Assembly (NCBI RefSeq): GCF_025822605.1
Contig: NZ_JACKTY010000012.1
Coordinates: forward strand, 338,320 to 374,633
Length of the DNA: 36,314 nucleotides
Direction: 5' to 3'
Source of the DNA: Mycolicibacterium komossense
GTDB taxonomy: Bacteria; Actinomycetota; Actinomycetes; Mycobacteriales; Mycobacteriaceae
Numbering within the stretch: position 1 is the stretch's first letter; each line of letters begins with the position of its first letter. Positions 15,334 to 22,986 of this stretch are shown here, one piece after another. Under the pieces are notes generated by a model. The model was not told the DNA's origin, made no database searches, and saw only the letters and a list, made by a program, of their open reading frames with translations. The position numbers were made by a program, and so were the translations under genes.

Positions 15334-15367
15334 GATTACATCTCTAGACATGTATATACCGTATAGT
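15334..15367. promoter_or_regulatory. Candidate GntR operator, site 4 (kinase operon / dehydrogenase divergent promoter)
   Basis: Contains GTATATAC at 15352-15359, identical to sites 1 and 6, followed by CGTATAG as in the TGTATAG arm of site 2; TCTAGA lies at 15342-15347. It is midway between the divergent starts at 15298 and 15417. Confidence 0.6.
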
Positions 15368-15416
15368 CCTGGGGCGGTAGACCTAATTTCACCAGTCGAT
15401 GCGAGGAGCATGACCG

Positions 15417-16450
15417 ATGCGAGCCCTGGTCAAATACGAGTCGGGTCCGGGCAATGTTGCGCTGTGCGAAATCGCCTCCCCAGCAACGCAACCCGGCCAT
15501 GTTCTGATCGACGTCGCCTACGGCGCCGTCTGCGGCACGGACCGTCTGGCGGTCGAGGGCGGGCATGACTTCCACGTGCCGCGCACCCTGGGGCACGAGG
15601 CCTCGGGTGTGGTGGCCGCGCTCGGCGCGGGACTGCGTCGGGACGATCTCCAGGTGGGTACGCGGGTCACTGTCGAGACCGACGCCTACCTGTGCATGCG
15701 GTGTGAGTACTGCCTGCGCGAGGAGTACAACCGGTGCCCGAGCCGGCGGGGTATCGGGACGACCGCCGACGGTGCTCTGGCCGAACAACTTTCGATACCC
15801 GAGCGAGCGGTGCATGCGCTGCCGGACAGCGTGGGATTGCTGGCTGGTGCGCTCACCGAACCGTTGGCCATTGCCGTGCACGCGGTCATCGAACAGAGTC
15901 CCTCGCTGGCCGGACAGGTGGTCGTGGTGATCGGCCCCGGCGCGATCGGACAGCTGTGCGCCCAGGTGGCGCACGCGGTGGGTGCCACCGTCGTCTTGGT
16001 GGGCCGCAGCCGGCATCTCGAAACGCTGCGCCGTCTGCTGATTTCGGCATCCCGTATATCGTTGACGGCCAGACCGGGGACCTTCGGGCCGTGGTGGATG
16101 CCGTCACCGAAGGCTACGGCGCTCATTCGGTCTTCGAGTGCAGCGGCGCAGATGACGTGCTCGATACTGCGATTCCGTTGCTGCGCAGGGGCGGTCGACT
16201 GGTCCAGGTGGCATTTCGCCGATCGCCGCGAGTCGAGGTCGACTACGAGCGGGTGACTAACTTCGAGCTGGAGTTGGTCGGCTCGCGGGGCAAACGCCCG
16301 TCCAGTTACCGCACAGCGCTGCGGCTGATGCAGGATGGGCGCGTCGATGTCACGCAGGTGCAGCCCAGGGTCCTGCCCATCGAGAAGTGGCAGCAAGGAC
16401 TGGATTTGGTTGCCAAAGGTCGCAAGGTGGTCTTCGAACTGGCGCGCTGA
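15417..16450 (+). pseudogene. Zinc-dependent alcohol dehydrogenase (sorbitol/polyol type), frameshifted
   Basis: ATG 15417 has GAGGAG at 15403-15408. The first frame carries AVCGTD (catalytic-zinc Cys39), GHEASG, the four-Cys structural zinc lobe (CMRCEYCLREEYNRC) and the Rossmann motif IGPGAIGQL up to GRSRHLETLRR. Homology then continues one frame back with ADFGIPYIVDG, VFECSGADDV and the C-terminus ending FELAR at 16450. The break is at about 16034-16037; adding one base there would restore a protein of about 345 residues, the normal family length. Both halves are well conserved, so this is either a very recent mutation or a sequencing error. The family oxidises secondary alcohols of polyols with NAD(P). 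It is divergent from the FGGY kinase operon. Confidence 0.8.
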
Positions 16451-16467
16451 GCCCGCCGATGACGAGA

Positions 16468-16499
16468 GCGGCCCGGTGACCAGTTGGTCACCGGGCCGC
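16468..16499. terminator. Bidirectional terminator hairpin
   Basis: GCGGCCCGGTGACCA (16468-16482) is perfectly complementary to TGGTCACCGGGCCGC (16485-16499) with only GT between, so in practice a 14-bp stem with a 4-base loop. It lies between the convergent alcohol dehydrogenase and glycerol kinase genes and can serve both. No T-tract. Confidence 0.85.
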
Positions 16500-16517
16500 A
16501 TTGCCGCGGTGGTCAGG

Positions 16518-18011
16518 TCAGGCCACCTGATTGGTCCAGCCCCGGGTCAGCTGACGTGCGGCTGTCCAGCCGGCGTACATGCTGTCTGCCTGGTCGCGGC
16601 TGATCTGTGGCTCGAACATTCGGTCCACCACCCACTTGGCTTCCACCTCGTCTAGGCTGCCGTAGACTCCGGCAGACAGTCCGGCCAGCAGCATCGCACC
16701 GAAGATCGTCGCCTCGGAGTTCTGTGGACGGGCTACCGGGACGCCGAGAATGTCGGCCTGCAGTTGGCAGAGCAGGTCGTTCTTGACTGCCCCGCCGTCC
16801 ACTCGGAGTTCGGGAATGTCGAAACCCGAACCCAATACGGCGGCGTCGACCAGATCGCGGGTCTGGAAGACCATCGACTCGACTGCGGCCCGGATGACGT
16901 GCAAGCGATTGGTGGCGTTGCTCATCCCGACCAGCACCGCGCGGGCGGACGGATCCCACGTTGGTGCGGCCAGTCCAGTGAATGCCGGTACCAGGTAGAC
17001 ACCTTCGGTGCTGGAGACCTGTCCGGCATACCACTCGCTGTCCGGTGCGGCATGGATGAGCTGCAGGTCATCTCGCAACCACTGCATGGTCTTGCCCATT
17101 GCGTAGACCACGCCCTCGGTCTCGTAGCACAGTTGTCCGCCGATGTTCCACGCTGCGCTGGGCGTCAGTCCTTGCGGGCGGAAAGCATTCGGGCCGTTGT
17201 TGATGTTCAGTACGCCTGCGGTGCCGTAGGTCATCTTGACCTGGCCGGGGTGCAGGGCCGCCTGGCCGAACAGTCCGGCCTGCTGATCGCCGAGCACTGC
17301 GGTGATCGGCACTGCGGCTCCAAAAGTGGCGTCGATGCTGCCGAATTCGGCGTCGGAAGCCACGATCTCGGGCAGCATACTGCGTGGGATTCGCATGTGT
17401 GCCAACAGGTCGTCGTCCCATTCGCACGTCGCCAGGTTCATCATCATGGTCTGCGACGCGTTGGATGGCTCGGTGCAGAAGGAGGTGCGGCCGGTCAGGT
17501 TCCAGATCAGCCAGCTGTCGACGGTGCCTGCCAGCAGTTCGCCGCGCTCCGCACGTTCCTGGGCGCCGGGTACAGCGTCCAGGATCCAGCGGATCTTAGA
17601 CGCCGCGTAGAACGCGTCGGGGACCAGACCGGTGCGTTCCATGATCAGATCGCCGAAACCCGATGCCACCCACTGTGCGACGATCTCATCGGAATGTCTT
17701 GAGGCCCATACGATCAGGTTGTAAATCGGGCGTCCGGTGGCTTTGTCCCAGACCAGTGCCGATTCGCGCTGGTTGGTCAGTCCGACGGCGGACAGCTGCT
17801 CCGGCCTGATCCCGGCGGTACGCAGTGCCGCGCGCATCACCTCCAGTTGGGTGTTGAGAATCTGCATCGGATCGTGTTCCAGCCAGCCCGGCCTGGGATA
17901 GAGCTGGGTCAGCTCGGCCTGACCGAAACCGAGGACGTTGGTGTCCTCATCCATCACGAAGGCACGTGCGCTGGTGGTGCCTTCGTCGACACCGAGAATG
18001 TACTGAGGCAT
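16518..18011 (-). CDS. glpK: Glycerol-kinase-family FGGY kinase, paralogue 1
   Basis: The protein has 497 residues from ATG 18011, with GGAG seven bases upstream. Glycerol-kinase features in order: LGVDEGTTSARAFV (phosphate loop), PGWLEHDP, TNQRES (Arg82, Glu83), IVWASRHS (Trp102), GTVDSWLIW, GDQQAGLFGQ (catalytic Asp242), TYGTAGVLNI, PAFTGLAAPTWDP. By hand alignment with E. coli GlpK, glycerol-pocket Phe270 is Val267 here, and Tyr135 is Phe134. The substrate may therefore not be glycerol, or may be a larger polyol or ketotriose/tetrose. It is the second gene of an operon with its paralogue, 58 bases downstream of it. No glycerol facilitator (GlpF) is present in the window. Confidence 0.85.
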   Translation of the reverse strand: MPQYILGVDEGTTSARAFVMDEDTNVLGFGQAELTQLYPRPGWLEHDPMQILNTQLEVMRAALRTAGIRPEQLSAVGLTNQRESALVWDKATGRPIYNLIVWASRHSDEIVAQWVASGFGDLIMERTGLVPDAFYAASKIRWILDAVPGAQERAERGELLAGTVDSWLIWNLTGRTSFCTEPSNASQTMMMNLATCEWDDDLLAHMRIPRSMLPEIVASDAEFGSIDATFGAAVPITAVLGDQQAGLFGQAALHPGQVKMTYGTAGVLNINNGPNAFRPQGLTPSAAWNIGGQLCYETEGVVYAMGKTMQWLRDDLQLIHAAPDSEWYAGQVSSTEGVYLVPAFTGLAAPTWDPSARAVLVGMSNATNRLHVIRAAVESMVFQTRDLVDAAVLGSGFDIPELRVDGGAVKNDLLCQLQADILGVPVARPQNSEATIFGAMLLAGLSAGVYGSLDEVEAKWVVDRMFEPQISRDQADSMYAGWTAARQLTRGWTNQVA

Positions 18012-18069
18012 GGATGTACTCCAAGAGAAGTGGGCCAAAAGCGAAGGGGGAAGTGGGTTTCAGGCCGCG

Positions 18070-19569
18070 TCAGGCGACGGTGACCTGGTGGGCCCAGCCC
18101 TTGGTGAGTTCCCGGGCGGCGCGCCAACCGGAGTACAGCTCATCGGCGCGGTCGGCGCTCATCTGTGGCTCGAACACGCGGTCCACTACCCACTTGGACT
18201 CGACCTCATCGAGACTGGCATACACACCGGTCGACAGGCCGGCCAGTAGCATGGCGCCGAAGATGGTGGCCTCGGGGTTGCGCGGCCGGATGACCGGGAT
18301 GCCCAGGATATCGGCCTGCAGTTGGCAGAGCAGATTGTTCTTGACCGCACCGCCGTCGATGCGCAGTTCGGGGATCTTGATATCGGAGCCTGCCAACGCA
18401 GCCTCCACCACGTCGCGCGTCTGGTACACCATCGACTCGACGGCAGCCCGGATGATGTGCAGCCGGGTGGTGGAGTTGCTCATCCCGATAATGGCCGCAC
18501 GCGCGTGCGGATCCCAGGTAGGTGCGGCCAGCCCGGTGAAGGCGGGGATGAGGTAGACGCCTTCGGTGGTCGCCACCTGTCCGGCGTACCACTCGCTGTC
18601 GGGTGCGGCGTGGATGAGTTGCAGGTCATCTCGCAGCCACTGCATGGTCTTGCCCATCGAGAACAGCACGCCCTCGACCTCGTAGGCCACCTTGCCCTGC
18701 ACGCCCCAGGCCACACTGGGCGTCAAGCCTTCGACGCGTAAAGGTGTTGCCCCACAGTTGATATTGAGTACCCCGGCGGTACCGTAGGTCATCTTCACCC
18801 GGCCCGGCTGGTATGCCGCCTGTCCGAACAGTCCGGCCTGCTGATCGCCGAGATTGGAGCCGATCGGTACCGCTGCGCCGAAGGTGGCCTCCAGATCACC
18901 GAAATGTGAATCCGAGGGCATGATCTCGGCCAGCATGCAACGCGGGATGCCGTAGTGGTTGAGCAGCTCCTGGTCCCACTGCAAGGTCTTGAGATCCATC
19001 ATCATAGTGCGCGAGGCGTTGGAGTAGTCGGTGACAAACGACTTGCGGCCGGTCAGGTTCCAGATCAGCCAGGTGTCGACCGTGCCTGCGAGCAGTTCCC
19101 CGCGCTCGGCGCGCTCCTGGGCGCCGGGGACCCGGTCCAGAATCCAGCGGATCTTCGAGCCGGTGTAATACGCATCCGGGATGAGGCCGGTGCGCTCCTG
19201 GATGAGGTCGCCGATACCGTCGGAGACCCATTTGTCGACGACCTCGACCGAGTGCCGTGACGCCCACACCACCGCGTTGTAGATCGGGCGGCCGGTGTCC
19301 TTTTCCCATACCACCGCGGTTTCGCGCTGATTGGTCAGCCCGACGCCCCGAAGCTGGTCGGGCGTAATGCCCGCATCTCGCAGCGCGGCTCGGATGACCT
19401 CAAGCTGCGTGTTGAGGATCTGCATCGGGTCGTGCTCGATCCACCCCGGTCGTGGGTAGATCTGGGTGAGTTCGGCTTGAGCGAAGCCGTGCACGGTGGT
19501 GTTCTCGTCGATGACAAAGGCCCGGGCGCTGGTGGTGCCCTCATCGATTCCAAGGATGTAGTCGGCCAT
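18070..19569 (-). CDS. glpK: Glycerol-kinase-family FGGY kinase, paralogue 2
   Basis: The protein has 499 residues from ATG 19569; the frame stays open to 19671, but MADYILGIDEGTT aligns with the family start. It is very similar to the downstream gene over its whole length, indicating tandem duplication. Pocket residues by hand alignment to E. coli GlpK: Arg82, Glu83, Trp102, Tyr134 and Asp242 are kept, and Phe270 is replaced by Val267. The pair thus share the Phe-to-Val change but differ at Tyr/Phe134, which suggests substrate divergence. Product would be a polyol or ketose phosphate feeding GlpD and the isomerase of the same island. It is the first gene of the two-kinase operon, divergent from the membrane protein. 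A palindrome and an operator-like site lie upstream. Confidence 0.87.
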   Translation of the reverse strand: MADYILGIDEGTTSARAFVIDENTTVHGFAQAELTQIYPRPGWIEHDPMQILNTQLEVIRAALRDAGITPDQLRGVGLTNQRETAVVWEKDTGRPIYNAVVWASRHSVEVVDKWVSDGIGDLIQERTGLIPDAYYTGSKIRWILDRVPGAQERAERGELLAGTVDTWLIWNLTGRKSFVTDYSNASRTMMMDLKTLQWDQELLNHYGIPRCMLAEIMPSDSHFGDLEATFGAAVPIGSNLGDQQAGLFGQAAYQPGRVKMTYGTAGVLNINCGATPLRVEGLTPSVAWGVQGKVAYEVEGVLFSMGKTMQWLRDDLQLIHAAPDSEWYAGQVATTEGVYLIPAFTGLAAPTWDPHARAAIIGMSNSTTRLHIIRAAVESMVYQTRDVVEAALAGSDIKIPELRIDGGAVKNNLLCQLQADILGIPVIRPRNPEATIFGAMLLAGLSTGVYASLDEVESKWVVDRVFEPQMSADRADELYSGWRAARELTKGWAHQVTVA

Positions 19570-19608
19570 TTCCCCAAATTCTCTGTGATGGAGGTCCAGT
19601 GTGGCCTG

Positions 19609-19630
19609 TTCAGTGACATGAGTCACTGAA
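19609..19630. repeat. Perfect palindrome in the kinase leader
   Basis: TTCAGTGAC (19609-19617), four bases, GTCACTGAA (19622-19630): a perfect 9-bp inverted repeat 40 bases upstream of the kinase start. It differs in composition from the TATA-rich sites. It could be the operator of a second regulator or an RNA hairpin in the kinase mRNA leader. Confidence 0.6.
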
Positions 19631-19658
19631 CGGCGTGGGCCCAACATATGGGTACGCA

Positions 19659-19696
19659 GATGTATAGTCAAGTATTGCCATGTAAGTATGTATGTG
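19659..19696. promoter_or_regulatory. Candidate GntR operator, site 5 (kinase pair / membrane protein divergent promoter)
   Basis: TGTATAGTCAAGT at 19661-19673 matches TGTATAGTACAAGT of site 2 with one base missing; TGTAAGTATGTATGTG follows at 19681-19696. It lies in the 222-base gap between the divergent kinase (start 19569) and membrane protein (start 19792) genes. Confidence 0.55.
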
Positions 19697-19791
19697 ATTA
19701 GGCTCTCGCGGCGGGATGACGTAGATCACCTTCCCATTCTTCAGCCGATCACGGCTGCAGGTCTTCCATCGTTGCGAGACAAGGGCTGTCC

Positions 19792-20724
19792 ATGACTTTT
19801 GACATCTACTCGCTGTTGTCCTCGGCCGGCGGCGGTTTCTTCGGAGCCGCGATCGGCGGACTGCACTCCTTCGCCTTCACCGGCCTGATGGTGCTGGCCG
19901 GGATACTGGCACTGATCGCCGATCCACACTCGACCTTCTTGTCCGACATAGCTTTCGGACCGGCGTTCGGGCCACATATCGCGTTCGCCGGCGGCGTTGC
20001 CTCGGCTGCCTACGCTGCCCGCAAGGCCGAGCTGGCAGGTAAGGACATCGTCACGCCACTGGCCAAGTTCGCCAAACCCGACGTCCTGCTGGTAGGCGCC
20101 GCATTCGGTGTGCTCGGGTACCTGTTGCAGAAGGCCATCGCGCAGATCCCGTGGTTCGGCTCGCACACGGACTCCGTCGCGCTGACCGTGATCATCTCTG
20201 CGCTGCTGGTGCGAATCATCTTCGGGCACTGCAGGGTTGTCGCCAAGAACGGCTCGGGCGCCTCCGGGTGGGCTGCCTATTCGCCGGTCGACGGTGGCCG
20301 CTGGATCGAGGGGCAGGAACGCTTCGTGCCCAACACCGTGCTCGGGGCGTTCGTGGGCCTGCTTGCCTCCTTCATCTCGATCAGCCTCGTGCAGGCATTC
20401 CCGCAGCTGGCCGGGGTCGGCCAGGTCTTCATGTTTGGGATCTCGGCGATATCGCTGCTGCTGCTCTCGATGGGGCACGCGATCCCCGTAACCCACCACA
20501 TCACCTTGGTCGCCGGTCTGGCCGCTCTGACGTTCCTGCCGCTGGTCGGGCACACCTGGCTGGCACTGCTCATCGGTGCGGCCGGAGGCGTCCTGTCGGC
20601 CTGGTTCGCCGAGTTCTTCTCCCGGCTGTGGCTGGCCCACGGCGACACCCATATCGATCCACCGGCGGCGGCCGTCTGGCCGGCGACCACCATCGTGCTC
20701 GCCATCGCGGCATTCGTGAGTTGA
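19792..20724 (+). CDS. Polytopic membrane protein of unknown family, candidate substrate transporter
   Basis: The protein has 310 residues; ATG 19792 has AAGGG six bases upstream. I see about eight or nine hydrophobic segments (roughly residues 23-42, 60-75, 102-120, 133-150, 184-205, 213-232, 236-255, 257-280 and 292-310) and no signal peptide, ATP-binding motif or extracytoplasmic domain. The family was not recognised; it is not an MIP channel, MFS or ABC permease by motif. Glycines recur in the membrane segments (GGGFFGAAIGG, GAAGGVLSAWF). It is the first gene of the operon with a Cof-type phosphatase and the RLP, and no other transporter is encoded in the island. Uptake of the pathway substrate is therefore the natural hypothesis, inferred from context only. 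Confidence 0.75.
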   Translation: MTFDIYSLLSSAGGGFFGAAIGGLHSFAFTGLMVLAGILALIADPHSTFLSDIAFGPAFGPHIAFAGGVASAAYAARKAELAGKDIVTPLAKFAKPDVLLVGAAFGVLGYLLQKAIAQIPWFGSHTDSVALTVIISALLVRIIFGHCRVVAKNGSGASGWAAYSPVDGGRWIEGQERFVPNTVLGAFVGLLASFISISLVQAFPQLAGVGQVFMFGISAISLLLLSMGHAIPVTHHITLVAGLAALTFLPLVGHTWLALLIGAAGGVLSAWFAEFFSRLWLAHGDTHIDPPAAAVWPATTIVLAIAAFVS

Positions 20725-20756
20725 AACAACCGATATGAAATGAGGAGTCACCGCAG

Positions 20757-21584
20757 ATGACCTGGACCATCGAAGAGCTCGCCGGGGTGCGCGCTGTCGC
20801 GCTCGACGTGGACGGCACCATCGCCGGCGGTGATCACCAGGTCAGCGAACGGACGCGCCGCGCCATCCAGTCGTTGGCGGCCGAAGGCGTGCCTGCGGTG
20901 CTGCTCACCGGTCGCTCGCGGGCCAACACGCTGTCGCTGGCCCGCGAAATCGGCATCACCAACCAGGTCGCCAGCTGTAACGGTGCGGTGGTCTTCGATC
21001 CGGTGACCGACGAGAACACCCGAGTGGTGGGGATGGCGCCAGCCGAGATTGAGGCCATCGCGTCCCTGCACGACGATCTGAACCTCGACCTCACCTGGTG
21101 GACGGCCGACGAGATCCTAGTCGACCACGACGGTGCGATGCGCAGGCAATTGATTGCGCTGAACGAATCAGAGGTACTGGTCGAGGATTTCGCCGACCAG
21201 AATCCGGATTCCATCGTCAAAATGATGCTGCACGGCAGCCCAGAAGCGCTCGACGCCGCGACCGACGAGATCCTGGCCAGGGCGCCTCGGGGAACCCGGT
21301 CGATGGATGTGTTCTTCGAGTTCGTGGACACGAATGCCACCAAATGGTCTGCCCTGCAATATATTCTCGCGCCGCTCGGTATCGAGCCCGGTGATGTGAT
21401 GGGTATCGGCGACGGCGGCAACGACGTGGTGTTCCTGAGTAATATCGGCCATGCCATCGCGATGGGCAATGCCCGGCAGGAGGTCGTCGACGCGGCCCGG
21501 CATCAGATCGGACATCATGCGCACGACGGTGCCGCCGAGATCATCGAGCTGGCACAGCGGCTGATCGTCGCCGGCCGGGCCTAG
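20757..21584 (+). CDS. HAD-superfamily hydrolase, Cof/IIB type
   Basis: The protein has 275 residues from ATG 20757, with GAGGAG upstream. Motif I is ALDVDGTIAGG (Asp17, Asp19), motif II VLLTGRSR, the IIB cap spans about residues 85-190, motif III has Lys in NATKWSAL, and motif IV is GIGDGGNDVVFL. Family members dephosphorylate small sugar phosphates, FMN-type cofactors or other phosphate esters, so specificity cannot be read. It lies 32 bases after the membrane protein and 80 bases before the RLP, on the same strand. It is one of three distinct HAD phosphatases in the island. Confidence 0.88.
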   Translation: MTWTIEELAGVRAVALDVDGTIAGGDHQVSERTRRAIQSLAAEGVPAVLLTGRSRANTLSLAREIGITNQVASCNGAVVFDPVTDENTRVVGMAPAEIEAIASLHDDLNLDLTWWTADEILVDHDGAMRRQLIALNESEVLVEDFADQNPDSIVKMMLHGSPEALDAATDEILARAPRGTRSMDVFFEFVDTNATKWSALQYILAPLGIEPGDVMGIGDGGNDVVFLSNIGHAIAMGNARQEVVDAARHQIGHHAHDGAAEIIELAQRLIVAGRA

Positions 21585-21664
21585 CGGCCTCCGGTGACGC
21601 GTCGAAACATCCTCGAACCCAGCAGTTTCCCCGTCGCTCGACTCGCCCTGGAAGGGAACACACC

Positions 21665-22945
21665 ATGCCCGCAGCCTCGTCACTGCGAATGTTCGAACTC
21701 ATCGAGAACGTCGGTGATGAGTATCTGGTCGCCACCTATGCGATGACGCTGCCCGCCGATACCGATGTGCTGGCCCGAGCCGCAGCCTTCGCGGTGGGCC
21801 AAACCATCGGCACCTGGCTTGAAGTGCCTGGCATCACCGAGTCGATGCGGGCTCACCACGAGGCCAGAGTGCTCAGCGTGCTGAGTGTGCCTGCGCTGGA
21901 CACCGACGGGCCGGGACGTCCGGAGAGCTTCGGCTACCTGGTGCGGTTGGCCTTGCCGACCGTCAATTTCGGTGCCTCTATTCCGATGCTGCTCACCACT
22001 GTGCTCGGCAACGACGCCTCCACCTCGGTGGAGGCCAAGCTGGTGGATCTCGAACTGCCCGCGACACTGACCGCACAGTTCGCCGGCCCGAAGTTCGGGG
22101 TGGCAGGTCTACGGGAACTGACCGGCGTGACCGATAGGCCGTTGCTGCTCAACATGATCAAGCCGTGCGCCGGCCTGACACCCGAGGCGGCCGCCGATAT
22201 CTTCGCCCAGACCGCTCTCGGCGGGATCGACATGATCAAAGACGACGAGCTGATCGCCAATCCCGCGTACTCGCCGGTGGTGGATCGGGTCAAACTCTTC
22301 ACCGAGGCGGCCCGGGTGGCGGCCGACACGACCGGTGTGGAGACCGTCTACATACCGAATGTCACCGACCGTCCTGACCGGATGCTGGCCACCGCGGCCC
22401 GTGTTGTCGATGCCGGCGCCCGCGCGCTGATGGTCACCTACGCCACCGTGGGTTACGGCGGGCTGGAGGCCCTGGCTGAGGCGGTGGATGTCCCGGTGCT
22501 GGCCCATTTCGCCGGTGCCGCACCGTTTTTCGAGGGACCGAATACGGGGATGAGTGCGCCGCTGGCGATGGGGTTGCTGCCCAGGCTGGCCGGCGCCGAC
22601 CTGGCGCTGGTGATCAGCCCGTACGGCGGCTATCCGTTACGCGGTCTGCAGTACGTGCGCACCGCCCATCAGTTGCTCTTGCCCCGGCCGGGATTGCTGC
22701 CGACGATGCCGGTGATCGGCGGGGGACTGCATCCGGGCACCGTGGACCGTTACATCAGCGAACTGGGTACCGACATCGTGTTGGGTGTCGGGGGTGCCAT
22801 CCAGGGGCATCCCGGCGGGCCGGCGGCCGGGGTTCGGGCGATGCGCCAGGCGATCGACGCCCGGTTGTCCGGGGTGGGCGCGGCCGAGGCGGCCACGCAG
22901 CATCTCGAACTGCGTCAGGCGCTGGACGCCTGGGGCAGCATCTAG
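21665..22945 (+). CDS. RuBisCO-like protein (RLP, form IV type)
   Basis: The protein has 426 residues from ATG 21665, with GAAGGGAA upstream, matching RLP length. The N-terminal alpha/beta domain spans about 1-140 and the TIM barrel the rest. GGIDMIKDDEL (residues 187-196) is the RuBisCO metal site: Lys192 for carbamylation with Asp194 and Glu195. MIKPCAGLTP carries Lys166 (RuBisCO Lys175), but Cys168 replaces Lys177. The loop-6 Lys334 has no counterpart in VIGGGLHPGTVDRY. The C-terminal phosphate loop reads GVGGAIQGHPGGPAAG. It should bind Mg and enolise a sugar phosphate but not fix CO2. Known RLPs include the methionine-salvage enolase and apiose-pathway decarboxylase/transcarboxylase. The context here matches neither set fully. 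It is the last gene of the membrane-protein operon. Confidence 0.9.
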   Translation: MPAASSLRMFELIENVGDEYLVATYAMTLPADTDVLARAAAFAVGQTIGTWLEVPGITESMRAHHEARVLSVLSVPALDTDGPGRPESFGYLVRLALPTVNFGASIPMLLTTVLGNDASTSVEAKLVDLELPATLTAQFAGPKFGVAGLRELTGVTDRPLLLNMIKPCAGLTPEAAADIFAQTALGGIDMIKDDELIANPAYSPVVDRVKLFTEAARVAADTTGVETVYIPNVTDRPDRMLATAARVVDAGARALMVTYATVGYGGLEALAEAVDVPVLAHFAGAAPFFEGPNTGMSAPLAMGLLPRLAGADLALVISPYGGYPLRGLQYVRTAHQLLLPRPGLLPTMPVIGGGLHPGTVDRYISELGTDIVLGVGGAIQGHPGGPAAGVRAMRQAIDARLSGVGAAEAATQHLELRQALDAWGSI

Positions 22946-22955
22946 CGGAGACCTC

Positions 22956-22986
22956 GCGCGGAGCTCAGTTCTGCTGAGCTCCGCGC
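22956..22986. terminator. Bidirectional terminator hairpin overlapping the end of the TIM gene
   Basis: GCGCGGAGCTCAG (22956-22968) pairs perfectly with CTGAGCTCCGCGC (22974-22986) around TTCTG. It lies between the convergent RLP and isomerase genes. The isomerase stop (22965-22967) and its last codons lie inside the stem. Confidence 0.85.

Noticed and set aside
16518..19569. Ordinary glpFKD glycerol operon
   Set aside because: No MIP channel, the kinases are duplicated with an altered pocket, and glpD lies in another transcription unit together with lpd.
19741..20751. 336-codon minus-strand frame opposite the membrane protein
   Set aside because: Highly charged, His/Arg/Gln-rich translation without domain; the plus-strand protein has membrane spans, a ribosome binding site and an operon context.
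21665..22945. Genuine carboxylating RuBisCO
   Set aside because: Counterparts of Lys177 and loop-6 Lys334 are missing, and no phosphoribulokinase or small subunit is encoded nearby.
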